From Streptomyces sp. S.PB5 (lineage in GTDB: Bacteria > Actinomycetota > Actinomycetes > Streptomycetales > Streptomycetaceae), in assembly GCF_030403745.1 (NCBI RefSeq), contig NZ_JAQMWP010000012.1, positions 242,468 through 306,467 of the forward strand: a stretch of 64,000 nucleotides of DNA, given 5' to 3'. Shown piece by piece: positions 9,261-17,621 of the stretch. The translations under genes were made by a program, and so were the position numbers. The stretch's first letter is position 1, and each line of letters starts with the position of its first letter. The notes under the pieces were generated by a model. It ran no database searches. It saw only the letters and a program-made list of their open reading frames with translations, and was not told the origin of the DNA.

Positions 9261-9521
9261 ATGACCATAAGAGCTGCTGGAAGAGCATCCCGCCGATGGC
9301 TGGCCAGCCGATACCGTTGGGGCTGGCTGGTGTTCATCGCCGGCCAGCTCTACCTGGCCCGGGGCATGTGGGGCAAGGCCGCGGACGGCAACTCCACAGC
9401 GCTGGTCACTGTGGCCTTCGGGCTGATCATCGTGTGCTGGGCGGTCTGGTACAGGGTTCGATGGGCGAGGCGACAACAGGAGGCACCAGCCCCGCCGACC
9501 GGTCCTGCAAGCGCCGACTAG
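9261..9521 (+). CDS. Small membrane protein of unknown function
   Basis: An 86-residue protein starts at ATG 9261, with AGAGGGG 7-8 nt upstream. It has a basic N-terminus, two membrane helices (about residues 19-35 and 46-65), a short loop and a basic Pro/Ala-rich tail. I do not recognise a family. It lies between the divergent importer and amidase operons and may be unrelated to them. Confidence 0.55.
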   Translation: MTIRAAGRASRRWLASRYRWGWLVFIAGQLYLARGMWGKAADGNSTALVTVAFGLIIVCWAVWYRVRWARRQQEAPAPPTGPASAD

Positions 9522-9617
9522 ACCCTGGGCTCACGTACGGGATGGGGACAGGGGGCCGTAGGACGGGAGGAGGCCAGGTCACGGTCTCGCCGGGTCAAGT
9601 CGGATCCGCATACGCGA

Positions 9618-9632
9618 TCTCGCATTGCGAAA
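9618..9632. promoter_or_regulatory. Candidate IclR operator upstream of the amidase gene
   Basis: TCTCGCATTGCGAAA is an imperfect palindrome 44 bp before the amidase ATG. Its core CGCATTGCG closely matches the site before the decarboxylase gene (TTTCGCATAGCGAA). Recurrence at two operons flanking an IclR gene argues for specific regulation. Confidence 0.65.
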
Positions 9633-9675
9633 CAGTGCTGTTCACCGGTAGCGGCGAGGCCCTTATGGTCCGCCC

Positions 9676-11043
9676 ATGCAGACCACCCTCTCCAGGCTTG
9701 CCGCCGGGACGCTCACCAGCGTCTCGCTCACCGAGGAACTTCTCGCGCGTGCGGAGCGGGCGAGCGACCTGGGAGCCTTCGTCACCCTCGACGCCGACCG
9801 CGCTCTCGTCGAGGCCGCGGCGGCCGACCGCGGCCCCGCGCGGGGCCCGCTGCACGGGCTGCCGATCGCGGTCAAGGACAACATCCACGTCGCCGGGCTC
9901 CCCAACACCGCGGGCTGCGAGGCCCTCGCCGGATGGGTTCCGGACCGGGACGCGCAGGCGATCACCCGGCTGCGTGCGGCCGGCGCGATCGTGCTGGGCA
10001 AGACCAACATGCACGAGCTGGCCCTGGGAGCCACCAGCGCGGGCGGCCCGTACGGGCCCGCCCGCAATCCTGCCGACCCCGCCCGTTTCGCGGGCGGAAG
10101 CAGCGGCGGCACCGCCACCGCTGTCGCCGCCGGTATGGCTCCGGCAGGGCTGGGCACCGACACCGGGGGCTCGGTCCGCGTCCCGACCGCGCTCACCGGC
10201 ATCGCCGGTCTTCGCCCGACGACGGGCCGCTACCCGGCCGGGGGAGTGACCCCGCTGTCGTGGACGCGCGACACCATCGGCCCCATGGCCCCGACCGTCG
10301 CGGACCTGGTCCTGCTGGACACCGTCCTCGCCGCCGACCGCGGCCCGGCCGAGGCCCCCGACCCGCGCGATGTCGTGCTCGCCGTCCCCGAACACCACTT
10401 CACCGAGCCGCTGCACCCGCGTACCGCCGAGGTGTGGGAGCACTGCCTGGACGTACTGAGGACCGCCGGGGTGCGGCTCGTGCCGGTACGGCTGCCGGAG
10501 GTCGAGACGGCCGAGGAACGGGCCGGCTTCCCGATCACCCTCTACGAGACGGCCAGGCAGCTGCCCCGGTATCTGGAGAAGGCGACGGGCGGTACGGATC
10601 CCGCGAAACTCCTGGACCGGATCACCGACCCACACGTACGGGCGACGATGGCGGACGTCGTGTTCCCGCGGGCGGTCACTGAACAGGCGTACGAGGCCGC
10701 CCTCAGGATCCGTGACCGTGTCCTCGTCGACGGCTACCGGCGCATCTTCCGCACCACCGGGGCCCACGCCGCGCTCTTCCCCACCACACCCCTGCCCGCC
10801 GGACGGATCGACACCGACACCGAGCGGGTACGGCTGGACGGTGACCTGCGTCCGACCTTCCCCACGTACATCCGCAACACGGGACCCGGCAGCGTCGCCG
10901 CTCTCCCCGGCCTCACCGTGCCCGTCCGGTCGGCGAACCCGGGACTCCCGGTGGGTGTGGCGCTCGACGCGCCCTGGAACACCGACCGACGGCTCCTGGG
11001 CCTCGGCCTGCTGGTCGAAAAGCTCCTGGAAGCGGGAGCATGA
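9676..11043 (+). CDS. Amidase-signature hydrolase
   Basis: This 455-residue cytoplasmic amidase has the complete Ser-cisSer-Lys triad: Lys in PIAVKDNI (about residue 59), cis-Ser in GGSSGGTA and nucleophile Ser in GTDTGGSVRVP. Family members hydrolyse carboxamides to acid and ammonia. Next to a nitrilase and a benzoylformate-decarboxylase-like gene, a mandelamide- or arylacetamide-type substrate is plausible but unproven. It is the first gene of the amidase-nitrilase-iclR operon, starting at ATG 9676 just after the operator. The following nitrilase gene begins 20 bp after its stop. Confidence 0.88.
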   Translation: MQTTLSRLAAGTLTSVSLTEELLARAERASDLGAFVTLDADRALVEAAAADRGPARGPLHGLPIAVKDNIHVAGLPNTAGCEALAGWVPDRDAQAITRLRAAGAIVLGKTNMHELALGATSAGGPYGPARNPADPARFAGGSSGGTATAVAAGMAPAGLGTDTGGSVRVPTALTGIAGLRPTTGRYPAGGVTPLSWTRDTIGPMAPTVADLVLLDTVLAADRGPAEAPDPRDVVLAVPEHHFTEPLHPRTAEVWEHCLDVLRTAGVRLVPVRLPEVETAEERAGFPITLYETARQLPRYLEKATGGTDPAKLLDRITDPHVRATMADVVFPRAVTEQAYEAALRIRDRVLVDGYRRIFRTTGAHAALFPTTPLPAGRIDTDTERVRLDGDLRPTFPTYIRNTGPGSVAALPGLTVPVRSANPGLPVGVALDAPWNTDRRLLGLGLLVEKLLEAGA

Positions 11044-11063
11044 AGAGAAGGAGACGATCGGAC

Positions 11064-12083
11064 ATGACAGAGACCACTCGCCGCTTCAAGGCCGCGGCCG
11101 TCCAGGCCGAGCCCGCCTGGCTCGACGCGGAGGCCGGGGTCGCCAAGACCGTGGACCTGATCGCGGAAGCGGCCCGTAACGGTGCCTCGCTCATCGCCTT
11201 CCCCGAAGTATGGATTCCCGGCTATCCGCACTTCCTGTGGCTGGGCGCGGTCGCCGACCAGGTCCCCTACGTCGGCCGCTACCACGCCGCGTCCCTAGCC
11301 CCCGACAGCGACGGGATGACCACCATCCGCCGCACCGCCCGGCAGCACGGCATCACCGTCGCGCTCGGCTACAGCGAGAAGGACCACGGCACCCTCTACA
11401 TCACCCAGACCGTGATCGCCGCCGACGGCAGCGTGCTCCTGCACCGCCGCAAGCTGAAGCCGACCCATGTCGAGCGCAGCCTGTTCGGCGAGGGCGACGG
11501 CAGCGACCTCAAGGTCGTCGACAGCGCGCTCGGCCGGCTCGGCGCGCTGAACTGCGCCGAGCACGTCCAGCCGCTCAGCAAGTACGCCCTGTACGCGCAG
11601 AACGAGCAGGTGCACATCGCCAGTTGGCCGTGTTTCGGTCTCTACCGCAACCTTGCCTTCCAGCTCAGCGCCGAGGCCAACACCGCCGCGACCCAGGTGT
11701 ACGCCATCGAGGGCAGCGCCTTCGTCCTGATGGCCACCCAGGTCATCTCCCCGGCCGGCATCGACGTCTTCGCGTCCACCCCCGAGCAGCGCCGCCTGCT
11801 CACGGCCGGCGGCGGCTGCTCCCGGATCTTCGGCCCCGACGGACGTACCCTCACCAAGGACGTCGACGAGGGGGAGGAGGCACTGGTGTACGCCGACATC
11901 GACCTCGACGAGATCGACCTCGCGAAGAACGCTTACGATCCGGCCGGGCACTACGCGCGCGCCGACGCCACCTACCTCGTTCACCGGCGCGAAGCTCGCC
12001 GGCCCGTGGTCCGGGAGGGAAGCCCCGCCGAGACCGTGTTCCACGCGTTTCCGGCGCTGGACGACGAGATCCCCGAGTCATGA
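11064..12083 (+). CDS. Nitrilase (arylacetonitrilase-like)
   Basis: This is a 339-residue cytoplasmic nitrilase converting nitriles to carboxylic acids and ammonia. The catalytic Glu is in AFPEVWIPGYP, the Lys in HRRKLKPTHVER and the Cys in LNCAEHVQP. Most nitrilases read CWEH at the last site. An Ala directly after the catalytic Cys is known from arylacetonitrilases acting on mandelonitrile-type substrates, which fits the neighbouring genes. ATG 11064 has GAAGGAGA upstream; an in-frame ATG at 11040 is less likely. Its stop overlaps the iclR start by 4 bp. Confidence 0.9.
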   Translation: MTETTRRFKAAAVQAEPAWLDAEAGVAKTVDLIAEAARNGASLIAFPEVWIPGYPHFLWLGAVADQVPYVGRYHAASLAPDSDGMTTIRRTARQHGITVALGYSEKDHGTLYITQTVIAADGSVLLHRRKLKPTHVERSLFGEGDGSDLKVVDSALGRLGALNCAEHVQPLSKYALYAQNEQVHIASWPCFGLYRNLAFQLSAEANTAATQVYAIEGSAFVLMATQVISPAGIDVFASTPEQRRLLTAGGGCSRIFGPDGRTLTKDVDEGEEALVYADIDLDEIDLAKNAYDPAGHYARADATYLVHRREARRPVVREGSPAETVFHAFPALDDEIPES

Positions 12084-12817
12084 CGCGACCTGCCGAAGAC
12101 CCCCCGCCGCCGGGCCGGCCCTCCGTCCAGACCCTGGACCGGGGGCTCAGGCTCCTGGAAGTGATCGCGCTGTCGGACGTACCGCTCACGCTGGCCGAAC
12201 TGAGCCAGCAGATGGGCCTGCACCGCTCGATCGTCTACCGGCTGCTGCGCACCCTCCAGGACCACCACCTGGTCGCGCACACCACCCACGGGTACGTCAT
12301 CGGCACCCGCGCGCAGTCACTGGGCCGGCGCACCCTGCCCATGCTCCAGCGCATCGCCAAACCGGAGATCGCCAAGCTGGCCGCGCGCGTGGGCCTGACC
12401 TCCTTCTTCGTCGTCCGGGACGGCGAGGAAGCGGTCACGCTGGTCTCCGTCGAGGTCGAGAGCACCCGCTCGCGCACCGTCTACAGCCCCGGCGACCGGC
12501 ATCCGCTGACCCTGGGCTCCCCGGGCATCGCCATGCTGTCCGCCGAGCCGCAACTGCTCGGTGAGCGACCGGAGATCAGCCGGGCCCGGGCCTGCGGCTA
12601 CGCCATCACACGCAACGAGGTCGTGCGCGGCCTCGGGACGGTCTCGGCGCCGGTCGTGTCGGCGCCCGGCCATGCCGTCGCCGCCGTGTCGATCGCCTTC
12701 ACCGTCGAACAGCCCGGCCCGCCGCAGATCGAGGCCGTCCTCGACACCGCCCGCCTCATCACCGGCCGGCTGCGCGGCGAACTGTCGACGGGCGCGGTCC
12801 TGCCCGGGGTCGACTGA
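12080..12817 (+). CDS. IclR-family transcriptional regulator
   Basis: This 245-residue protein has an N-terminal winged helix (LTLAELSQQMGLHRSIVYRL at about residues 35-54) and a C-terminal effector domain. IclR proteins usually bind aromatic or short acids and repress or activate adjacent catabolic genes. It is translationally coupled to the nitrilase gene (ATGA overlap). Three related palindromes, at 8986, 9618 and 12846, are its likely targets and would let it co-control import, hydrolysis and downstream oxidation. Confidence 0.88.
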   Translation: MTRPAEDPPPPGRPSVQTLDRGLRLLEVIALSDVPLTLAELSQQMGLHRSIVYRLLRTLQDHHLVAHTTHGYVIGTRAQSLGRRTLPMLQRIAKPEIAKLAARVGLTSFFVVRDGEEAVTLVSVEVESTRSRTVYSPGDRHPLTLGSPGIAMLSAEPQLLGERPEISRARACGYAITRNEVVRGLGTVSAPVVSAPGHAVAAVSIAFTVEQPGPPQIEAVLDTARLITGRLRGELSTGAVLPGVD

Positions 12818-12845
12818 CTCGGGCGACTGTCCGAGGTGCGGCGCG

Positions 12846-12859
12846 TTTCGCATAGCGAA
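12846..12859. promoter_or_regulatory. Candidate IclR operator upstream of the decarboxylase gene
   Basis: TTTCGCATAGCGAA is a near-perfect palindrome (TTCGC-TA/AT-GCGAA core), 64 bp before the decarboxylase ATG and 28 bp after the iclR stop. It shares its core with the 9618 site. Confidence 0.65.
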
Positions 12860-12923
12860 CGTGCCCGTGGCCCCCGGGTGTTGGGCGGCTTAGCGTCCAG
12901 TCCTGTCAGAAAGGGGACCCGCG

Positions 12924-14552
12924 ATGACCACGGCCGCCCACAGCAGGACCGTCAAGGAACAGACCTTCGACGTCCTTCGCCAGTACGACCTCACCACCCT
13001 CTTCAGCAACCCGGGCTCCACCGAGGTCGGCTTCCTCGCCGACCTGCCCGCCGACATCTCCTTCGTGCTCGGCCTGCACGAGGGCTCGGTCGTCGGAATG
13101 GCCTCCGGCAGCGCCCTGGCCACCGGTCGCCCCGCGCTCGTACTGCTGCACACCACCGCCGGATACGGCAACGCCGTCAGCGCCCTGGCCACCGCCCGCG
13201 CGAACCGCGCGCCCCTGGTGGTGATCGTGGGCCAGCAGGACCGCCGGCATCTTGCCCACGAGCCGTTCCTGGCCGGGAGGTTGGATGGCCTGGCGGGGGA
13301 GTACCCCGTGTGGCAGCACACGCCGACCCGTCCGCAGGACGTCCCCGGCGCCGTCGCCCGTGCCTGGCACGAGGCCCAGGAAGGCCGCGGTCCGACGGTC
13401 GTGGTGGTTCCGATGGACGACTGGTTCGCCGAGGCCGACGAGGACGTAGCCCAGGCCGCGCCGCGCGGACCGCTCGCGGTGCGAGGCGCTCGTACGGCCT
13501 CCGACGACGCCGTGGCCGCGCTCGCAGCGCTCCTGGCGGCCGCCGACTCGCCCTGTCTGGTGGCGGGCGCGGGCAACGACACGGCGGGCGGCTGGGAGGC
13601 CCTCGTCATGCTGGCCGAGCGCCTGGACTGCCCGGTCTACCAGGAGCCGTTCGGCGCCCGCGCCGGCTTCCCCCAGGACCACCGCCTCTTCGCCGGCCAC
13701 CTGCCCGCGGTCCGCCCCGCCCTGCGCGAGGCGCTCGCGCCGTACGACACGGTCCTCACCGTCGGGACTGCCGCGTTCCGCCAATACACCTACGCCCCGG
13801 GCGACTTCACCGAGGCGGGCACCCGGGTCGCCGTCATCACGGACGACCCGGAGGAGGCTCACCGCAGCCCGGCGGAGCTGGTGCTGCTCGCCGAACCGGC
13901 CGACACCGTACGCCGGTTGACCCCGCTGGTGCCCGCCGTCCCGCGTTCCTCGACACCGAACCGGCCCACAACACTCCAGCCCCCCGCGCCCGGTGAGCCC
14001 CTGCGTGCCGCTCATGTACTGGCCGCCCTGGCCGAGCGGCTCGACCCGAAGGCCGTGGTGGTCGAGGAGACCCCCTCCAGCCGCCCTGACCTGCACCGGC
14101 TGCTGCCCGCCCGGGCGCCGCTCGGCTTCCTCAGCGCGGCCATGGGCGGACTGGGCTTCGCCATGCCGGCCGCGATCGGTGTCCGCCATGGTGCCCCGGA
14201 CCGGCCCGTCGTGGCCGTGCTCGGCGACGGCTCCTCCCTCTACTCGATCCAGGCCCTGTGGAGCGCCGCCCACTACGGCATCGGCGTCCTGTTCGTCGTC
14301 CTCGCCAACGGCCGTTACGCGATCATGGACCGCCTCTCCGAGCGCGAGGGCTCCGCCGCCCCGGCCTGGCCCGCGTTCACCGAGCTGAGCGTGTCGACCC
14401 TGGCCGAGGGCCTGGGCTGCCCGGCCGAACGGGTCGAGGACCACACCGCGTTGCTGTCCGTCCTGGACAAGGTCCTGCCGACCCTGGCGGACCGGCGTGA
14501 GGCGCTCGTGCTGGAGGTCGCCGTCGAGGCCGACGCCCACTACTCCTCCTGA
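12924..14552 (+). CDS. ThDP-dependent decarboxylase, benzoylformate-decarboxylase-like
   Basis: This 542-residue enzyme has the three-domain ThDP decarboxylase layout. Key positions by alignment to Pseudomonas putida MdlC: Ser in NPGSTE, Glu in GLHEGSVVG, His70-equivalent in LLHTTAGYGN, and the ThDP/metal motif GDGSSLYSIQALW...LANG. The second active-site His of MdlC (His281, in FRYHQYDPG) is replaced: here FRQYTYAPG places a Tyr there. The substrate is therefore probably an aromatic or bulky 2-ketoacid, but benzoylformate is not certain. It is the first gene of an operon with the dehydrogenase and aldehyde dehydrogenase genes. Confidence 0.82.
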   Translation: MTTAAHSRTVKEQTFDVLRQYDLTTLFSNPGSTEVGFLADLPADISFVLGLHEGSVVGMASGSALATGRPALVLLHTTAGYGNAVSALATARANRAPLVVIVGQQDRRHLAHEPFLAGRLDGLAGEYPVWQHTPTRPQDVPGAVARAWHEAQEGRGPTVVVVPMDDWFAEADEDVAQAAPRGPLAVRGARTASDDAVAALAALLAAADSPCLVAGAGNDTAGGWEALVMLAERLDCPVYQEPFGARAGFPQDHRLFAGHLPAVRPALREALAPYDTVLTVGTAAFRQYTYAPGDFTEAGTRVAVITDDPEEAHRSPAELVLLAEPADTVRRLTPLVPAVPRSSTPNRPTTLQPPAPGEPLRAAHVLAALAERLDPKAVVVEETPSSRPDLHRLLPARAPLGFLSAAMGGLGFAMPAAIGVRHGAPDRPVVAVLGDGSSLYSIQALWSAAHYGIGVLFVVLANGRYAIMDRLSEREGSAAPAWPAFTELSVSTLAEGLGCPAERVEDHTALLSVLDKVLPTLADRREALVLEVAVEADAHYSS

Positions 14553-14579
14553 CCCGCTGAGCACGGAAGGCACAGACAC

Positions 14580-15521
14580 GTGAAGGTCGTCATCATCGGA
14601 GGCGCCGGCGGCATCGGCTCCTCCGCTGCGTTCAACCTGCTCTCCGCGCAGGGGACGTACGAGATCGTGCTCGTCGACACCCGCCCGAACATGATCACCA
14701 GCCACACCATGGATCTGGAGAACGCCCTCGGCCTCGGCGCCACCGCCGACACCGTCCGGGGCGGTGCCCCCGAGGACGCGCTCGACGCGGACGTGGTCGT
14801 GCTGAGCGCCGCCGTCCCGCTGCGGCTGAACTCCTCCCGTTCCGTCTTCCTCGCCGACAACGCGCGGATCGTGAACGAGTGCCTGCGTCCCCTGCGGGAG
14901 GCGGGAGCGGACTTCGGCGGACTGGTGCTGATGCTCACCAACCCCGTCGACCCGCTGCTGACCTGGGTGCACCGGCAGGGCTGGCTGCCGCGCGAGCGGC
15001 TGATCGGCTACACCCTCAACGACAGCCTCCGGCTGCGCACGGGCATCGCGTTCGCGCTCGGCGTGCCGCCGAAGGACGTCGACGCCTGGATGCTCGGCGA
15101 GCACGGCGAGGGCCAGGTCCCGCTGTACAGCCGGGTCAGGGTGGGCGGGGAGCCCGTCGTACTCACCGACGAACAGCGCACGGCCGCCGAGGAGTACGTG
15201 GACACCTGGTACTCCAAGCACGTCGCCCTCGACTCGGGCCGCACCTCCACCTGGACCACCGGCCTGGGCACCGCCCGTCTCATCGAGGCGATCGCCACCG
15301 GCGCAGGCACCCTCGTCCCCGCCTCCGTCGTGCTGGACGGGGAGTACGGCGTGCACGGCACCAGCCTCACCGTGCCCGTCGAGCTCGGCCCCGAGGGCGT
15401 ACGCCGCATCGCGGCCTGGGACCTGCCGGAGGAGGAAGCGGCCGGCATGGTCCGGGCCGCCGACCGCGTGGAGGCAGGCGCCTCCGAACTGACCGAGCAG
15501 GCCGTGGCTCAACTGTCCTGA
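14580..15521 (+). CDS. L-lactate/malate dehydrogenase-family oxidoreductase (2-hydroxyacid)
   Basis: This is a 313-residue NAD-dependent dehydrogenase starting at GTG 14580 with GGAAGG upstream. The glycine motif is GGAGGIGSSA, with an Asp ending beta-2 (VLVDTRP) that favours NAD. Catalytic residues are conserved: Arg in NSSRSVF, Asp/Arg in LNDSLRLR and His in GEHGEG. At the specificity position (Arg in malate, Gln in lactate dehydrogenases) the loop AAVPLRLNSSR has Leu, suggesting a hydrophobic side chain as in 2-hydroxyisocaproate dehydrogenases. Between a 2-ketoacid decarboxylase and an aldehyde dehydrogenase, it plausibly oxidises mandelate or a related 2-hydroxyacid. Confidence 0.85.
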   Translation: MKVVIIGGAGGIGSSAAFNLLSAQGTYEIVLVDTRPNMITSHTMDLENALGLGATADTVRGGAPEDALDADVVVLSAAVPLRLNSSRSVFLADNARIVNECLRPLREAGADFGGLVLMLTNPVDPLLTWVHRQGWLPRERLIGYTLNDSLRLRTGIAFALGVPPKDVDAWMLGEHGEGQVPLYSRVRVGGEPVVLTDEQRTAAEEYVDTWYSKHVALDSGRTSTWTTGLGTARLIEAIATGAGTLVPASVVLDGEYGVHGTSLTVPVELGPEGVRRIAAWDLPEEEAAGMVRAADRVEAGASELTEQAVAQLS

Positions 15522-15580
15522 CACAACTGGTCACGTATCACCACGTATCAAAGATGCTGCGTAGCAAGGAGACCGTCCTC

Positions 15581-17041
15581 ATGGCCATCACCCGAGACCT
15601 GTACATCGCCGGAAGAGACGTGCCCGCCGCCTCCGGCCGGAGCGCCGACGACATCAACCCCTTCACCGGGGAGGTGTACGCCACCGTCGCCGCCGCCGGT
15701 CCCGAGGACGTCGTACGTGCCGTGGACGCGGCCGACGCGGCCTTCGAGGCATGGGCCGCGCTGGCCCCCTTCGCCCGTCGGGCGATCTTCCTCAAGGCAG
15801 CCGACCTGCTGGACGGGCGCGGCGCACAGGTCGCCGACCTGATGGCGCAGGAGGCGGGCGGCACCCGTCCGTGGGCGTTCTTCAACGTGATGCTGGCGGC
15901 GAACATCCTGCGCGAGGCGGCAGCCGCGATCACCGCCCCGCGCGGTGAGGTGCTCAGCGCGCAGGAGCAGGGCGCGCTGGGCCTGGCGGTGCGCGAACCG
16001 CTGGGCGTGGTCGCGGCGTTCGCGCCCTGGAACGCGCCGGTCATTTTGGGCGTGCGGGCCGTGGCGGCGCCGCTGGCCGCGGGCAACACGGTCGTCGTCA
16101 AGGCGAGCGAGGACGCGCCGATCGCCTGTGGGCTGCTGGTCGCGGACGTGCTGCGGGAGGCCGGGCTGCCGGACGGCGTGCTCAACGTCATCACCAACGC
16201 CCGTGAGGACGCGGCCGAGATCGCCGAGACGCTGATCGCCGACGAGCGGGTGCGGGCGGTGAACTTCACCGGCTCCACCGCTGTCGGACGGATCGTCGGA
16301 GAGCTGGCGGCCCGTCATCTCAAGCCCGCCGTACTGGAGTTGGGCGGCAAGAACGCGGTGCTCGTCCTCGACGACGCGGACGTGGACTACGCCGTGGACG
16401 CCGTGACGTTCAGCGTGTTCATGAACGCCGGGCAGATCTGCATGTCCGGCGACCGGATCCTCGTACACGAGTCCTTGGCCGAGGAGTTCACGCGGAAGTT
16501 CACCGCGAAGGCGGGTGCGCTGCCGGCCGGCGACCCCGGGGAGCCGTACACGGTCGTGGGCCCGCTGGTGAGCGCACAGGCCGCCCGGCGGGTGGCCGGC
16601 CTGGTCGCGGACGCCGTCGCCAAGGGCGCGAAGGTCCTGGTCGGCGGCGGCGAACCGGACGGGGCGGTCCATCCGGCGACCGTCCTCACCGATGTTCCGA
16701 GGGACGCGCACCTGTACCACGCGGAGGCGTTCGGCCCGGTCTGCGTGATCGAGACCTTCACCGACGACGACACCGCGGTGAGCCTCGCCAACGACACCGA
16801 CAACGGCCTGACCTGCGGCATCATCACGGAGAACGCCACCCACGGACTGACGGTGGCGCGCCGGATCCGTACGGGCATCGTGCACATCAACGACCAGTCA
16901 GTGGCCGACGAGCCGCAAGCCCCGTTCGGTGGAGCGAAGGCCTCCGGGTATGGGCGCTTCGGCGGCCGTTGGGGGATCGAAGCGTTCTCCAACACCCGCT
17001 GGGTGACCATCGCCACGCAGCAAGCGCACTACCCCTTCTGA
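15581..17041 (+). CDS. Aldehyde dehydrogenase (benzaldehyde/vanillin type)
   Basis: This 486-residue NAD(P)-dependent aldehyde dehydrogenase oxidises an aldehyde to its acid. Visible are PWNAPVILG, the cofactor loop NFTGSTAVGR, the general base Glu in VLELGGKNAV and the nucleophile Cys in NAGQICMSGDR. ATG 15581 is preceded by AAGGAGA. As the third gene after the decarboxylase and dehydrogenase, it would convert the released aldehyde (benzaldehyde if the substrate is mandelate) to benzoate. It has full family length and all catalytic residues. Confidence 0.9.
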   Translation: MAITRDLYIAGRDVPAASGRSADDINPFTGEVYATVAAAGPEDVVRAVDAADAAFEAWAALAPFARRAIFLKAADLLDGRGAQVADLMAQEAGGTRPWAFFNVMLAANILREAAAAITAPRGEVLSAQEQGALGLAVREPLGVVAAFAPWNAPVILGVRAVAAPLAAGNTVVVKASEDAPIACGLLVADVLREAGLPDGVLNVITNAREDAAEIAETLIADERVRAVNFTGSTAVGRIVGELAARHLKPAVLELGGKNAVLVLDDADVDYAVDAVTFSVFMNAGQICMSGDRILVHESLAEEFTRKFTAKAGALPAGDPGEPYTVVGPLVSAQAARRVAGLVADAVAKGAKVLVGGGEPDGAVHPATVLTDVPRDAHLYHAEAFGPVCVIETFTDDDTAVSLANDTDNGLTCGIITENATHGLTVARRIRTGIVHINDQSVADEPQAPFGGAKASGYGRFGGRWGIEAFSNTRWVTIATQQAHYPF

Positions 17042-17400
17042 ACCGGATCGGAGTACCGGTGGCCCACCGGGAGAACGAGAGGCTATCGGCGAAGCCCGGA
17101 CCACAGGGCGGCCTGTCGGACAGGTCGTGACAGACCTGGGACGCGCTGTCCAAGCTCGCCGGACGCCCGGATCCGGGCCCCCACCATGCCGCCCTGCGAC
17201 GGCTCCTCAGCGGGTACGCGGGCAAGCCGGCCAAGGAGATCGATGCTGGCGACGCGCTCGCCAACGGCGCGGTTGCATAAGATGCATCGCCCTTTGCCGG
17301 AGGGACCGGCCGTGACGACTCCCCTCGAAGCACGGCCGATCCGCCTCAACCATGGATGGTCGGGCCTGCGGGAGTGTGCCCACCTCCATGGGAGTGGAGG

Positions 17401-17430
17401 GCCGGTGACATCGTCGGCGATGTCACCGGC
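17401..17430. terminator. Perfect 12-bp stem-loop
   Basis: GCCGGTGACATC, a GTCGGC loop and GATGTCACCGGC form a perfect hairpin 360 bp after the aldehyde dehydrogenase gene. It lies 24 bp before the left 40-bp inverted repeat. It may terminate the catabolic operon or belong to the adjacent element. The rest of 17042-17621 contains no convincing gene. Confidence 0.5.
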
Positions 17431-17453
17431 TTCACAGCCCCTGTGCCCGGGAC

Positions 17454-17493
17454 GGCTCGACGCTCCCGAAGCTGCCCTGAACCGGCAAGTACC
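17454..17493 (+). repeat. Left 40-bp inverted repeat around the delta-60-repeat gene
   Basis: Begins GGCTCGACGCTCCCGAAGCT and ends AAGTACC. The reverse complement of 19076-19115 matches it at 38 of 40 positions. Flanking sequence on either side does not align, so the repeat is sharply bounded. Confidence 0.75.
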
Positions 17494-17621
17494 GGAGGGT
17501 GACGACTACTCGCTCCGTCTGCCTGCGGCGATTACATCCGCACGCGTCCCGGCATCATCCGCCTCACCCCCACCGCCCTGCGCTGACGCATCCCGGCCAA
17601 CGGTCACATGCCCCGCTCTCC

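Noticed and set aside
17131..17280. A plus-strand fragment TWDALSKLAGRPDPG...AGDALANGAVA-stop after the aldehyde dehydrogenase gene.
   Set aside because: It has reasonable codon use but no start and no family I recognise; possibly the tail of a deleted gene.
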